A stretch of 64,000 nt of DNA from contig NC_020291.1 in the NCBI RefSeq assembly GCF_000340885.1, positions 4,153,001-4,217,000 of the forward strand, given 5' to 3'. The notes below the pieces were generated by a model. The model ran no database searches and was not told the origin of the DNA. It saw nothing but the letters and a program-made list of their open reading frames with translations. Source of the stretch: Clostridium saccharoperbutylacetonicum N1-4(HMT). GTDB taxonomy: Bacteria; Bacillota; Clostridia; Clostridiales; Clostridiaceae. Shown piece by piece: positions 55,307 through 64,000 of the stretch (the stretch's first letter is position 1; each line of letters opens with the position of its first letter). Position numbers and translations under genes: made by a program.

Positions 55307-55338
55307 TTTATCTAAAAATTATAATATCATTTATATTT

Positions 55339-56745
55339 CTATAGTTGCTTGTCAATGCAACCACAATCCTCTATATTGTTATCACCTTCATAATGGGTTT
55401 TTTTCAATTTTTCATGATCAATTTTCCTCATCGTAATATAATATGCACCAGCAAGTGGAATACAAGCACCAATCCATGCTAAGGGACTTGCTAAAGATAC
55501 TCCTAAAAAACCAAATGGCTTAGCTAACATAATTGCAGCAAAGGTTCTCATAAGTAACTCCATGATTCCTGCAACTGTTGGGATAAAGCTTTGACCAAGC
55601 CCTTGAAGAGTGTACCTATATATAAAAAGTAGTGAAAGTATAAAGTAAAAAATTCCATTTGCTGTCAAGTAAACTTGAGATAACGATATTACCTCTGTTT
55701 GGTCAGACCCAACAAAAATTGAAGTTAGTATATGTCCTGCAAATATATTTATAAGTCCTACAATAATACTAAATGACACTGAAATAAAAATGCATTTTCT
55801 TACCCCTTGTTTTATTCTTTCAAATTTTTCTGCCCCATAATTTTGTGCAGTATATGTAGCCATTGTGATTCCAAAGGACATCATTGGTTGAATTGCAATA
55901 GTGTCAATTTTTTGAGCTGCAGTATATGCTGCAACAGATACAGCTCCAAGACTATTTAGTGCAAATTGGACTGCAATTGCACCAATTGCTATTATAGAAG
56001 CTTGAAATCCCATTGGCAAAGACATTCTTACATGCTCTAAAAAAACATCCCTTGATAACTTTATATCACTTTTTTTCAATCTAAGTATTGGTAAATTTCT
56101 TTTTATATACCATATGCATAATAAAGCTGAAACTCCTTGAGCAATAACTGTTGCAAGTGCAGCTCCACTTACCCCCATTTTAAATATTAAAATAAAACCA
56201 AATTCTAAAACAATATTTAAAATACAAGCTATTATCAGGTAAATTAAAGGTGTTTTACTATCCCCTAAAGCTCTGATAATATTTGAGAAAAAATTAAAAA
56301 ACATCGATGCAATAATCCCAAGAAATATGATAAACACAAAATTATAAGCATCATCAATAATTTCTGTAGGTGTATTCATTGCTACTAATATAGGCCTAGC
56401 TAAAATAGTACTAATCGTAGTAAGAATTATTGTCACTATCATACTTATTACTATACCTGTAAAATAACTTTCTTTTATCGCCTTTTTATCGCCAGCACCA
56501 AATTTCTGAGCTGTAATAATTGAAAGTCCTGAGGTTAATCCTTGAGCAAATCCTAATATTAAAAACATTATGCTTCCTGTACATCCAACAGCTGCTAAAG
56601 CATTAATACCTATAGTACGACCAACAATAAACGTATCAGCTATATTATAAAATTGTTGAAAGATATTACCTATTAATAATGGCACTGTAAATAACAATAT
56701 TAACTTGGCAGGATTACCTTTTGTCAAATTTCTAGTCCCAGCCAC
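55339..56745 (-). CDS. MATE family multidrug efflux transporter
   Basis: This 468-residue protein has twelve membrane helices in two homologous halves, with the MATE blocks LTKGNPAKLILLFTVPLLIG at the N terminus and LGFAQGLTSGLSIITAQKFG near residue 58. It belongs to the DinF/clostridial branch that uses sodium or proton gradients. The start codon is GTG with AAGGGGG upstream. The drug or metabolite is unknown. Confidence 0.9.
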   Translation of the reverse strand: MAGTRNLTKGNPAKLILLFTVPLLIGNIFQQFYNIADTFIVGRTIGINALAAVGCTGSIMFLILGFAQGLTSGLSIITAQKFGAGDKKAIKESYFTGIVISMIVTIILTTISTILARPILVAMNTPTEIIDDAYNFVFIIFLGIIASMFFNFFSNIIRALGDSKTPLIYLIIACILNIVLEFGFILIFKMGVSGAALATVIAQGVSALLCIWYIKRNLPILRLKKSDIKLSRDVFLEHVRMSLPMGFQASIIAIGAIAVQFALNSLGAVSVAAYTAAQKIDTIAIQPMMSFGITMATYTAQNYGAEKFERIKQGVRKCIFISVSFSIIVGLINIFAGHILTSIFVGSDQTEVISLSQVYLTANGIFYFILSLLFIYRYTLQGLGQSFIPTVAGIMELLMRTFAAIMLAKPFGFLGVSLASPLAWIGACIPLAGAYYITMRKIDHEKLKKTHYEGDNNIEDCGCIDKQL

Positions 56746-56861
56746 TTAACTTCCCCCTTAAATCATTTTTTAACTTTGTAACGGAAATAATTTTTCGTAT
56801 CTTATACATTCTATATCTTTCGTCCCCATTTTGTCCACTTCAAAACTTGATTTTTTTGTAT

Positions 56862-57653
56862 TTATCGACTTAATTCTTTTGCTGCCTTCCTTGCATACAT
56901 ATCACAAAGGGAATTTTCAAAATGATCTGAATGCCCCTTTACCCATTGAAATTCAATATATTTATCATTGCAGGCTTCGTCAAAACTAAGCCATTTTTCT
57001 ATATTTTTTGGTGGCTCGCCATTGACGGTTTTAAAGCCATTAAATTTCCAAATAGGCAACCATTCTGTTAACCCCTTTCTTACATATTGACTATCTGTAA
57101 TTATTCTCAATCTTTTGATATCTTTTAATATTTTCAGAGCTTTTATTGCTGCTTCAAGTTCAGCTTGACAGCTGCCAATTTTATCTACTTTTTCAGTATA
57201 TAAATTATATTTTCCTTCTAAATCTTCTATTATAAAAGCATAACCACCATATTCTTTTTTTTCAAGATAACTAGCATCTGTGAATATCTTATAAATTTTT
57301 TTATCAACCTTATGTTCCTCTATTGCATAACTTTTGTAATTATTATTCCTTTTATCTAAAACTAGAATTTTACTTCTATCATTAAAAGCTGCTACATCTT
57401 TGCCATCACTTAAAACAAATTTAACAGCAAATCCCACAAAATATGTATCCCTTCGTTTGTTGTGAAGCATCTTTCTAAGTTGATATTCATTAATTTTTAG
57501 ATAATCTGTTAGAATATTATCACTTAAAAACTGCAATTCCTTTTTAATTGTATTAAATTCTATAACAGAAGATTCTAAATCCCTACTTATTTTAATTTTA
57601 TAATTATCATCTTTAGCATCAATTATTTCCATTGTAAAAAGTATCATTTTCAT
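56862..57653 (-). CDS. Ribonuclease HI with N-terminal extension
   Basis: This 263-residue protein has a C-terminal RNase H domain (about 128-263) with the catalytic residues in IFTDASY, QAELEAA, ITDSQYV and KGHSDHFENSLCD. It cleaves RNA in RNA:DNA hybrids. The first 120 residues are an extension not resembling the usual hybrid-binding domain; no name can be given. GAGGG precedes the ATG. Confidence 0.88.
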   Translation of the reverse strand: MKMILFTMEIIDAKDDNYKIKISRDLESSVIEFNTIKKELQFLSDNILTDYLKINEYQLRKMLHNKRRDTYFVGFAVKFVLSDGKDVAAFNDRSKILVLDKRNNNYKSYAIEEHKVDKKIYKIFTDASYLEKKEYGGYAFIIEDLEGKYNLYTEKVDKIGSCQAELEAAIKALKILKDIKRLRIITDSQYVRKGLTEWLPIWKFNGFKTVNGEPPKNIEKWLSFDEACNDKYIEFQWVKGHSDHFENSLCDMYARKAAKELSR

Positions 57654-57708
57654 AAAACTACCCTCTTGTTTCTTTTAATTTGTCTATCCATTATTAACTC
57701 CTTATGAT

Positions 57709-58509
57709 TTATTTTATAATTTTAAAAACTACAATAAATTCATAAAGTAAAAATATCGTAATAATAAGTATTGTTCCATAAATTAGTATACCTTTCCACC
57801 AAAGCTTCCATTGTTCTTTAATAAATAAAATCCGATTAGTATGATTCACAAATTTATGTATCCAAACTCGCTTCCACCATGCAAGAATTGAAAATATAGC
57901 TAATACTGCAAATAGAAATATAGAAAAATTTAAATCTTCAACTAGTCCATTGCCTGTTATGCTCAAAACTATATATCCAGGCAGTCTTCCTAATATTGAG
58001 ATGATAACCAACGTAGAAATTTTAATTGTAGTTAAGCCTGCAATAAAAGAAATAATATCATCTGGAAATGCTGGTAATAGAAATATTAAGAAAAATATTA
58101 ATGGTCCTTGTTCCTTTGTTAAATGATCAAACTTATTTAAGAATTTTTCACTAACAAATCTATTTACAAATGGTCTGCCTAATCTTCTCGTTATGATAAA
58201 AATAATTGTAAATCCAATAGTTGAGCCTATTATTGTATAAATAACTCCTAAAACTGGTCCAAATAAAATTCCTCCTATTAAACCAATTACTTGGCCTGGT
58301 ATAGGTGCTATAATAACCTGAATAATCTGCATTAGTATATAAATTAATGGTGCAAAAGCACCTGCACCACTTATTATTTTTCTAGCTTTATCTGGACTAC
58401 TAAAAGCTGTAAGAAACGGCCATGAGAAATATATAACACTTCCAAAGAAAATAATTAAAATAGTAATCAACAGAATAATCTTTTGAAATTTATATTTTGA
58501 AGATTTCAT
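57709..58509 (-). CDS. TVP38/TMEM64 (VTT domain) membrane protein
   Basis: This 266-residue protein has five to six membrane segments and the VTT motif region IPGQVIGLIGGILFGPVLG near 85-103 and LLPAFPDDIISFIAGL near 150-165. Related proteins are DedA/TMEM41-type lipid scramblases; a role in membrane lipid transport is inferred. Start 58509 follows GGAGGTG. It sits 55 bases upstream of the RNase H gene. Confidence 0.85.
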   Translation of the reverse strand: MKSSKYKFQKIILLITILIIFFGSVIYFSWPFLTAFSSPDKARKIISGAGAFAPLIYILMQIIQVIIAPIPGQVIGLIGGILFGPVLGVIYTIIGSTIGFTIIFIITRRLGRPFVNRFVSEKFLNKFDHLTKEQGPLIFFLIFLLPAFPDDIISFIAGLTTIKISTLVIISILGRLPGYIVLSITGNGLVEDLNFSIFLFAVLAIFSILAWWKRVWIHKFVNHTNRILFIKEQWKLWWKGILIYGTILIITIFLLYEFIVVFKIIK

Positions 58510-58586
58510 TAATATTAACACCTCCAAACTTTATTTAATGTTTTTAAAATTATACTAATCCCCTTTCAATCATCTTAATCTAAAAA

Positions 58587-58624
58587 AAGAACCTAGTAAA
58601 GCTTTGAATGCTTTCTAGGTTCTT
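58587..58624 (-). terminator. Terminator of the GH25 lysozyme gene
   Basis: AAGAACCTAG (58587-58596) pairs with CTAGGTTCTT (58615-58624), inner AAAGC/GCTTT pairs, and seven T follow on the minus strand. Confidence 0.85.
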
Positions 58625-58669
58625 CAAACTTATATTATTTTATACTTTGATTTAATTAATAACAACAAA

Positions 58670-60106
58670 CTATCTTAGAATATCCTGTGTAAATACATCT
58701 AAGTCTACATTACCATTAATTCCATCAATATATCCTTGATCTGTATATTGATGTCCTGCTCTATTACTCCAAATATTATTTGCTGGTAAATTAAATATTC
58801 CTTTAGAATAATTTGCTTCCCATAAAGTATATTTAGATAACCTGTTGTCTAAATTATTAATAAAATTAGAATATGTATATATACACACATCCATATTACT
58901 TAATCTCTTAAATTCATTTATAAATCTAATTGTATAATCCATAACATCAAACCCACTACTTTCAACGTCTAATACAGGTTTCAAGTCATTTTGCTTATCT
59001 TTAATTTTATTATAAAAATTTTGTGCTTGAGTTTCAGGAGAGCTTGTCCCAACTAAAAAATGATAAAAGCCAGTTTTTAAGCCTGCACTTTTAGCTCCAT
59101 TATAGTAAGTTCCTAAATAATTATCTACATAAGTTGTTCCTTCAGTAGCTTTTATGTATACAAATTGAATACCAGCCGACTTGACTTTTGCAAAATCTAT
59201 ATCTCCATTGTAGTGGCTAATATCAATTCCTTTATACTTACTTCCTGGAATCGTTCCCGGATTTCCTGGTCCAATTTTTTTCCCATCTGGTCCAAGTTTG
59301 AATCCATCGCTTGTAGTAGTATTTGTAAGCATTTTTCCTGTTCGAGTATCTAAATAATAGTAATCAGTTCCAACATTAACCCAACCTGTTGCCATTGCAC
59401 CACTATCTTTTAAATAATACCATGTATCACCAAGATTTATCCAGCCTTTAGCCATAGCACCTGTATCATATAAATAGTACCAATCCCCATTATCAAAAAT
59501 CCATCCGCTGCTCATACTTCCGCTACTACTAAAATAATACCAATGATTACTTAACTGTACCCAACCTTTGGCCATTGAACCATTACCATAAAACATATAA
59601 ATCTTATTATCTATTTTATTAAGTCCAGTTATCATAGCTCCAGAATCATTTAAATAGTACCAAATATTATTTAATTGCTTCCACCCTGAAACCATACTTC
59701 CTGATGCATTTAAATAATACCATGTTCCATTATAGTTCAACCAGCCTGTTGCCATTTTACCATCACCATTTAAATAATACCAATTATTATCTGGATTAAT
59801 CCATCCAGTTGCTCTTGTATTATTAGATTTATAGTAGTACCAATATCCATTTTCCCTTTTCCAACCAATAGTTGATGTAACATTAATAACATTAGTCTTA
59901 TTAGCACTATTAGTAACATATTGCGAAATGACACTTAAGGCTTCTGGCTTAGTTTCTGGTACTCCTGGATTAGGAATAGCACTAGATGCTTGAGTAGCAG
60001 TTGTCATAGAATCACTAGTTGCAGCTTGTACCCCTATCATTTGTCCTAAACTTAACATAATTGCAAAAGCTAAAACAAATATAGTTATTTTCTTTTTCAT
60101 TTTCAC
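58670..60106 (-). CDS. GH25 lysozyme with nine choline-binding-type repeats
   Basis: This 478-residue secreted muramidase has a signal peptide (about 1-29). Residues 85-265 hold nine cell-wall-binding repeats of about 20 residues with the GWxxxxxxWYYL pattern; the fifth (GLNKIDNKIYMF) is degenerate. The C-terminal GH25 domain starts YKGIDISHYNGDIDF and has the acidic pair in VLDVESS. It cleaves peptidoglycan beta-1,4 bonds. Such proteins act in cell separation or autolysis. The start is GTG at 60106 or ATG at 60100, both behind AAGGAGAAGG. Confidence 0.92.
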   Translation of the reverse strand: MKMKKKITIFVLAFAIMLSLGQMIGVQAATSDSMTTATQASSAIPNPGVPETKPEALSVISQYVTNSANKTNVINVTSTIGWKRENGYWYYYKSNNTRATGWINPDNNWYYLNGDGKMATGWLNYNGTWYYLNASGSMVSGWKQLNNIWYYLNDSGAMITGLNKIDNKIYMFYGNGSMAKGWVQLSNHWYYFSSSGSMSSGWIFDNGDWYYLYDTGAMAKGWINLGDTWYYLKDSGAMATGWVNVGTDYYYLDTRTGKMLTNTTTSDGFKLGPDGKKIGPGNPGTIPGSKYKGIDISHYNGDIDFAKVKSAGIQFVYIKATEGTTYVDNYLGTYYNGAKSAGLKTGFYHFLVGTSSPETQAQNFYNKIKDKQNDLKPVLDVESSGFDVMDYTIRFINEFKRLSNMDVCIYTYSNFINNLDNRLSKYTLWEANYSKGIFNLPANNIWSNRAGHQYTDQGYIDGINGNVDLDVFTQDILR

Positions 60107-60280
60107 AGGAATCCTTCTCCTTTTTTCTTTAGTAATTTCATAATAAATTGTATTTATCGAACCCTCCTTATTGTGTATATCCCATTTATATTATATAAGC
60201 GTCAACCTTTGTAAACAATAAATTAACCATGGGAATTATGGATTTTTTTGTATGTAATAATAATTATTTATTGATAATTG

Positions 60281-60309
60281 TTGAAATTTTCTAAATATTC
60301 TAGTATAAT
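60281..60309 (+). promoter_or_regulatory. Promoter of the 48-aa protein gene
   Basis: TTGAAA (60281-60286) and TATAAT (60304-60309) are 17 bases apart, 33 bases before the start codon. Confidence 0.7.
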
Positions 60310-60342
60310 TAGTATTAACATACAAGTAAGGAGTGATGTTAA

Positions 60343-60489
60343 ATGAATAAATTATTAATTAAAACTTATGCTAAGAAAATTTTCGAATTTCTAATCTTTG
60401 GACGAGAATATAGAACTCCTGAATATGCTTATGTTCGTGTAAATCAAAATCCTAAGAGAAACATATATGATGATAGATTTCAAAGATAA
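60343..60489 (+). CDS. Small basic protein, 48 aa, unknown function
   Basis: AAGGAGTGATG precedes an ATG opening a 48-codon frame that begins MNKLLIKTYAKKIFEFLIFG and ends with a charged RNIYDDRFQR. The protein is basic with an amphipathic N-terminal helix. A consensus promoter lies upstream and a good terminator downstream, so it is a self-contained single-gene unit. No family was recognised. Confidence 0.7.
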   Translation: MNKLLIKTYAKKIFEFLIFGREYRTPEYAYVRVNQNPKRNIYDDRFQR

Positions 60490-60544
60490 ATTCATATATT
60501 AAATTTAAATAGTGATGTTTTTTAGCTAAATATATAATTTTTGT

Positions 60545-60584
60545 AAAAAAGAAGCATACCATATTTTATGTATGCTTCTTTTTT
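60545..60584. terminator. Terminator after the 48-aa protein gene
   Basis: A perfect 15-bp stem (60545-60559 with 60570-60584) has AAAAAAG/CTTTTTT ends, usable in both directions. Confidence 0.9.
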
Positions 60585-60645
60585 ACATTTATTTAATAAT
60601 CTGCTTTATTCCACAACTTATAAATAATTTAAATAGTCGTTTCAT

Positions 60646-62139
60646 TTACTTTTTAAAGAGTTGGATACTATTATATTCTGAAACCATCCTATCAATATAA
60701 AAATAAAGACGTGCTTGAATATCTTCATCATCATCTGGACCAACCAGGCCTGGCTTAGCATCTAATTCTCCTGAATCAAATGTTTTATTATTTACCATGT
60801 TGACTATGTTATTAACAAAACTATGATATGCCTGTACAAATTCTTTAAATCCAGAAGTATGGGTTGTTCCACCTTTTATATCTTGCTTTTGGAAATCTAA
60901 ATAGGCCTTATTATAATCATCCAAAAGCTTTTTATATTCATCTAAATTCATGCTAAATAAATTTTTATTGGTAATATTATTATCAATAAAATATCTATAA
61001 AGTTCTTCAGATTTAATAAGCATATTTAAAGTATGGTATGAATCCATATCTTCACTATCCTCATATTTTTTTAATTCACTCTGCATATGTTCAATGGATA
61101 CCTTATCAAACTTTTTATTAAAATTGCTATAGATCTCATCATATTCCTTTACGTAGTTGTAAAACTCTTTATGTAATTGCTCTTTTGTTTTATCATTTTT
61201 CTTTCCATACTCTTCGTTACCACCATAAGCATAATAAATTTCGCTAATTAAATCATAAACTTTTTGTGTTGCATCAGCCAATTTAATTACATATTCATCA
61301 ATTTCAATTTTAGGATTTGAATTTGCAGCTTTTTTTACTTTTTCTATATTATCGTATTTTTGCTTCAAAATTGGTCCCATATCAACTTTATTTGGATTAT
61401 ACTTATGTTTTAGGATTTCACTATTACCTTTACTCTTAAAATATAAATCAATAGATTGATTATAACAATCAACGATATCATTATTGAATTCTACATAACA
61501 TTGGTATTTCTTATCATATTCAGCATCAGAATTTTTGCCATTATTACTGCTAACATTTTTAGCTTCAGAGCTTTTATAATTACTTTCACTTTTATTGACC
61601 TTTCTGCCATTATCATTTTGAAATAAAGCAATAGCTATAGCTACTAATAAAAATGAACAAAAATAGAATATCAAAAGTCTTTTTTTCTTTTTTGCGAATT
61701 CTATTTTTTTATCATCAACTTCCGTATTAATATCATCAACATTTTTATATCCTATATCACTTCTATGTAATAATCTATAATCAGGATGATTATCTAAAAA
61801 CCATTTCTTAAGTTCAGGTTTCTTATAAATTAAATCATCAATTTCTTCACAGTTTAGCTGTGATCTTTTCTCACGTTCCTTTAATGCTATTTTTTTAGCT
61901 ATAATATTAAATATAAAACCAATAATAAACATAACAATACTTAGAATAACACTAAAAATAATAATTGATAATAAATTAGATTCTCCTGTTTTGTTGTTCT
62001 CACCTATTGCCTTGATTAATTGGACAATAAAAGTCACAGGTATTATCTTCCCAAATATATTAAATACTCCTCCTGTTATTGAAAATGTAGTAGCTATTTT
62101 ACTTTCTTCATATGTTTTATAGTTAAAACTAACATGCAT
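60646..62139 (-). CDS. Membrane protein with C-terminal DUF3829 (YiiG-like) domain
   Basis: This 497-residue protein has two membrane helices near 25-45 and 60-85, a charged cytoplasmic stretch (IYKKPELKKWFLDNHPDYRLL), a third helix near 160-180 and a Ser/Asn-rich linker. The remaining 290 residues are a helical extracytoplasmic domain with YVEFNNDIVDCYNQSIDLYF, resembling YiiG/DUF3829 lipoproteins. No function is established. Start 62139 follows GAGGAG; a longer reading to 62166 is unsupported. Confidence 0.65.
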   Translation of the reverse strand: MHVSFNYKTYEESKIATTFSITGGVFNIFGKIIPVTFIVQLIKAIGENNKTGESNLLSIIIFSVILSIVMFIIGFIFNIIAKKIALKEREKRSQLNCEEIDDLIYKKPELKKWFLDNHPDYRLLHRSDIGYKNVDDINTEVDDKKIEFAKKKKRLLIFYFCSFLLVAIAIALFQNDNGRKVNKSESNYKSSEAKNVSSNNGKNSDAEYDKKYQCYVEFNNDIVDCYNQSIDLYFKSKGNSEILKHKYNPNKVDMGPILKQKYDNIEKVKKAANSNPKIEIDEYVIKLADATQKVYDLISEIYYAYGGNEEYGKKNDKTKEQLHKEFYNYVKEYDEIYSNFNKKFDKVSIEHMQSELKKYEDSEDMDSYHTLNMLIKSEELYRYFIDNNITNKNLFSMNLDEYKKLLDDYNKAYLDFQKQDIKGGTTHTSGFKEFVQAYHSFVNNIVNMVNNKTFDSGELDAKPGLVGPDDDEDIQARLYFYIDRMVSEYNSIQLFKK

Positions 62140-62306
62140 TATTTCCCACTCCTCAACTTTCCCCACAATATTTGTATTATACTATTTTTTAACTAAATAG
62201 GTAAAGTCTAATAATACTTTTATATTTGCTTTCTGTATTAATTTTGTATATATTAGAGAAAATAGAAACAATTAATACAAACTTTGTCTGAAGGGAGCTG
62301 TAAATT

Positions 62307-63143
62307 ATGTCCACCAGAAAACATTTATTTAAATTTTTACTAATTACGTTAATAGCAATGATATTTAATTTAGCTATATGGTATTACATGGGCCGTGATA
62401 GCGCCTTAGAATTTCTTGGAGGATATATTATTGAGCTTAGTCTTAGCGTTGATAACTTATTTCTCTTTTTACTGATATTCTCAAGCTTTGGAATCAGTTC
62501 AAAATATCAAAAAAGAGTATTAAGTTATGGTATATTTGGAGCTATTATATTAAGATTTATATTTGTTATATTAGGGATTGCTATTATAAATACCTTCAAA
62601 TGGGTCTTATATGTGTTTGGAGTCCTGCTCATTATTAGTGGTATAAAAATAATGATTAATAAAGAAGAAGATGTATCCTTTGAAAATAGTAAATTAATAA
62701 AACTTTTAAAGAAAATGGTTCCAGTTACTAAGGAACTTCACGACGAAAAATTCTTTGTTAAAATTAATAATGTTCTTCATGTAACTCCTTTATTTGCTTT
62801 GCTATTTTTAATTGAAGGTTCTGATTTACTTTTTGCCATAGATTCAATACCTGCTATCTTTGCAATAACAACAAATGCTTTCATAGTATATACCTCAAAT
62901 ATTTTTGCTATATTAGGGCTTAGAAATTTATATTTTATTCTTGAAAAGCTTCACAGTACTTTTGAATATGTAAAGTATGGAGTTGGATTAATACTTATAT
63001 TCACAGGTATAAAACTTGGAATATCATTTAAATATCATATATCAGTTGGAATTTCACTTGCTGTGATTATTTCGATACTTATACTTAGTGTATTAGTTAG
63101 TGTATTAGTATCTATAATAATTAATAAGAAAAAGCAGAAGTAA
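62307..63143 (+). CDS. TerC family integral membrane protein
   Basis: This 278-residue protein has about eight membrane helices and the TerC motifs ELSLSVDNLFLFLLIF near residue 43 and LIEGSDLLFAIDSIPAIFA near residue 172, with acidic residues inside the membrane. TerC-family proteins are linked to tellurite resistance and to manganese export that metallates secreted enzymes. No yybP-ykoY manganese riboswitch was recognised upstream. AAGGGAG precedes the ATG. Confidence 0.88.
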   Translation: MSTRKHLFKFLLITLIAMIFNLAIWYYMGRDSALEFLGGYIIELSLSVDNLFLFLLIFSSFGISSKYQKRVLSYGIFGAIILRFIFVILGIAIINTFKWVLYVFGVLLIISGIKIMINKEEDVSFENSKLIKLLKKMVPVTKELHDEKFFVKINNVLHVTPLFALLFLIEGSDLLFAIDSIPAIFAITTNAFIVYTSNIFAILGLRNLYFILEKLHSTFEYVKYGVGLILIFTGIKLGISFKYHISVGISLAVIISILILSVLVSVLVSIIINKKKQK

Positions 63144-63451
63144 ATATTGTATATTGAAAAAAGAGCCAAAAGTTGTTTGATTAATGCTATCATTAATCAA
63201 ACAACTTTTCTTTCTTGCTTACAAAGTTAACGCCACTCCTTAAGACTATTCTAAATAATATATTATATTCCCCTTATCAAAACGAGATTAAATGGATTTT
63301 TCACTGATAATGAATTTCATTTACATTTTCAAAATCATCTGCTATATTATTGTTAAGAATAATTTTATTGTGATAAGTCTTTATTAAAAAAATAATTCTC
63401 ACAAATAATTTAGGAAGCAATATTAATACATGCCAGAAAGGATAAAAAATA
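63144..63451. other. Intergenic region, 308 bp
   Basis: Holds the terC terminator (63168-63209) and the promoter region of the HD-GYP gene. Nothing else was recognised. Confidence 0.5.
63168..63209 (+). terminator. Terminator of terC
   Basis: A perfect 19-bp stem (63168-63186 with 63191-63209) with a CTAT loop is followed by CTTTCTTG. Confidence 0.85.
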
Positions 63452-64000
63452 ATGTTGAACCAAGAAATGTATCATGACATAATTGAAGCATTGGCTGCAG
63501 CATTAGATGCAAAGGATGTTTATACAGCAGGCCACTCTACAAGAGTTGGTAATATGGCCTATGAATTAGGTAAGAAATTAAAACTAGATGATTACACTTT
63601 ACAAATGATCCATATAGCTGGTCACTTACATGATATTGGGAAAATAGGTGTTCCTGATAATGTACTTAATAAAAAAGGTAAACTTGACGAACATGAATGG
63701 ATGCAAATGAAAATGCATTCTGAAATAGGATATAATATATTAAAAAATACGAATAGTTTAAAAGAAATTGCTAGAATAGTTTTATATCATCATGAAAAAT
63801 GGAATGGAACTGGATATCCATCTAAACTTTCTAAAAATGAAATTCCATTAGGTTCTAGAATAATAACCCTTTGTGATTCAATTGATGCTATGAGAAGCAA
63901 AAGACCTTATAAGCAAGTAATAAGTAATATTGATTGTTATAATGAAATATTAAAAAATAAAGAAATAATGTATGATCCTAAAATAACTGATTGCTTAATT
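63452..64000 (+). CDS. HD-GYP domain phosphodiesterase, cut by the window end
   Basis: The frame opens at ATG 63452, behind AAAGGA, and runs off the window after 183 codons. It starts directly with an HD-GYP domain: HSTRVGNMAYELG, HLHDIGKIGVPDNVL, HHEKWNGTGYPSKL and the CDSIDAMRS region. All expected metal residues are present. No sensor domain precedes it, and nothing can be said about the missing C terminus. It should hydrolyse c-di-GMP. Confidence 0.88.
   Translation, partial: MLNQEMYHDIIEALAAALDAKDVYTAGHSTRVGNMAYELGKKLKLDDYTLQMIHIAGHLHDIGKIGVPDNVLNKKGKLDEHEWMQMKMHSEIGYNILKNTNSLKEIARIVLYHHEKWNGTGYPSKLSKNEIPLGSRIITLCDSIDAMRSKRPYKQVISNIDCYNEILKNKEIMYDPKITDCLI

Noticed and set aside
62170..62306. 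Manganese riboswitch upstream of terC
   Set aside because: The conserved loop sequences of the yybP-ykoY class were not visible in the 137 bases available.

Overview
The window is AT-rich, low-GC DNA from what looks like a Clostridium sensu stricto chromosome of the solventogenic butyricum/beijerinckii type. The evidence is strong GGAGG-type ribosome binding sites, T-tailed hairpin terminators, several chemotaxis receptors, ferredoxin-type iron-sulfur enzymes and a choline-binding-repeat lysozyme. No tRNA, rRNA, CRISPR array, prophage block or transposase gene was seen. The species assignment is inference.

Layout. 0.2-3.4 kb: a split YjjP/YjjB (ThrE-type) exporter, a DUF6506 protein and a phospholipase-D-fold protein. 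3.8-13 kb: an oxygen-respiration block with an NDH-2-like flavoprotein, cydABDC (cytochrome bd oxidase and its ABC exporter), a helical protein of unknown role and a divergent long-chain prenyl diphosphate synthase. 13-15.2 kb: a soluble chemoreceptor paired with a FIST sensor. 16-22.4 kb: a three-gene redox operon consisting of a degenerate NuoF-like protein, a NuoG/GltD fusion and a fumarate-reductase-like flavoprotein, with a divergent LysR regulator. 22.5-28.3 kb: a DTW-domain tRNA-modifying enzyme, a 2-hydroxyacyl-CoA-dehydratase/double-cubane pair with a fused activase, a HAD phosphatase and a GNAT protein. 28.9-38.8 kb: a membrane chemoreceptor, a ComEC-like lipoprotein, luxS, small proteins, a DUF362 iron-sulfur protein, superoxide dismutase, hemerythrin and a minimal kinase-like protein. 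38.9-46.6 kb: an HD-GYP / hybrid kinase / receiver operon and a polar amino acid ABC transporter. 47-64 kb: SelO, an amino acid permease, an ammonium transporter, TauE, a GT-C glycosyltransferase with a lipoprotein, MATE, RNase H, TVP38, a GH25 lysozyme, a DUF3829 protein, TerC and an HD-GYP protein cut by the window end.

Functional threads. One is handling of oxygen and electrons: bd oxidase, NDH-2-like protein, superoxide dismutase, hemerythrin and DUF362. Another is low-potential or NAD(P)H-linked reduction: the NuoF/NuoG-GltD/flavoprotein operon and the dehydratase-like pair. A third is sensing and motility: two chemoreceptors, FIST, a hybrid kinase and two HD-GYP proteins.

Two dispersed non-coding repeat families lie between genes. 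The first is about 310-380 bp, has terminal inverted repeats and folds into one long hairpin whose arms covary between copies; there are three full copies and one remnant. The second is about 80-110 bp and carries a GCAGC/GCTGC stem followed by a T run; there are three copies, and one supplies the stop codon of cydC. The strongest leads for something undescribed are the LysR-linked redox operon, the hairpin element family, the dehydratase/activase fusion pair and an ammonium transporter in which the second twin histidine is replaced by asparagine.
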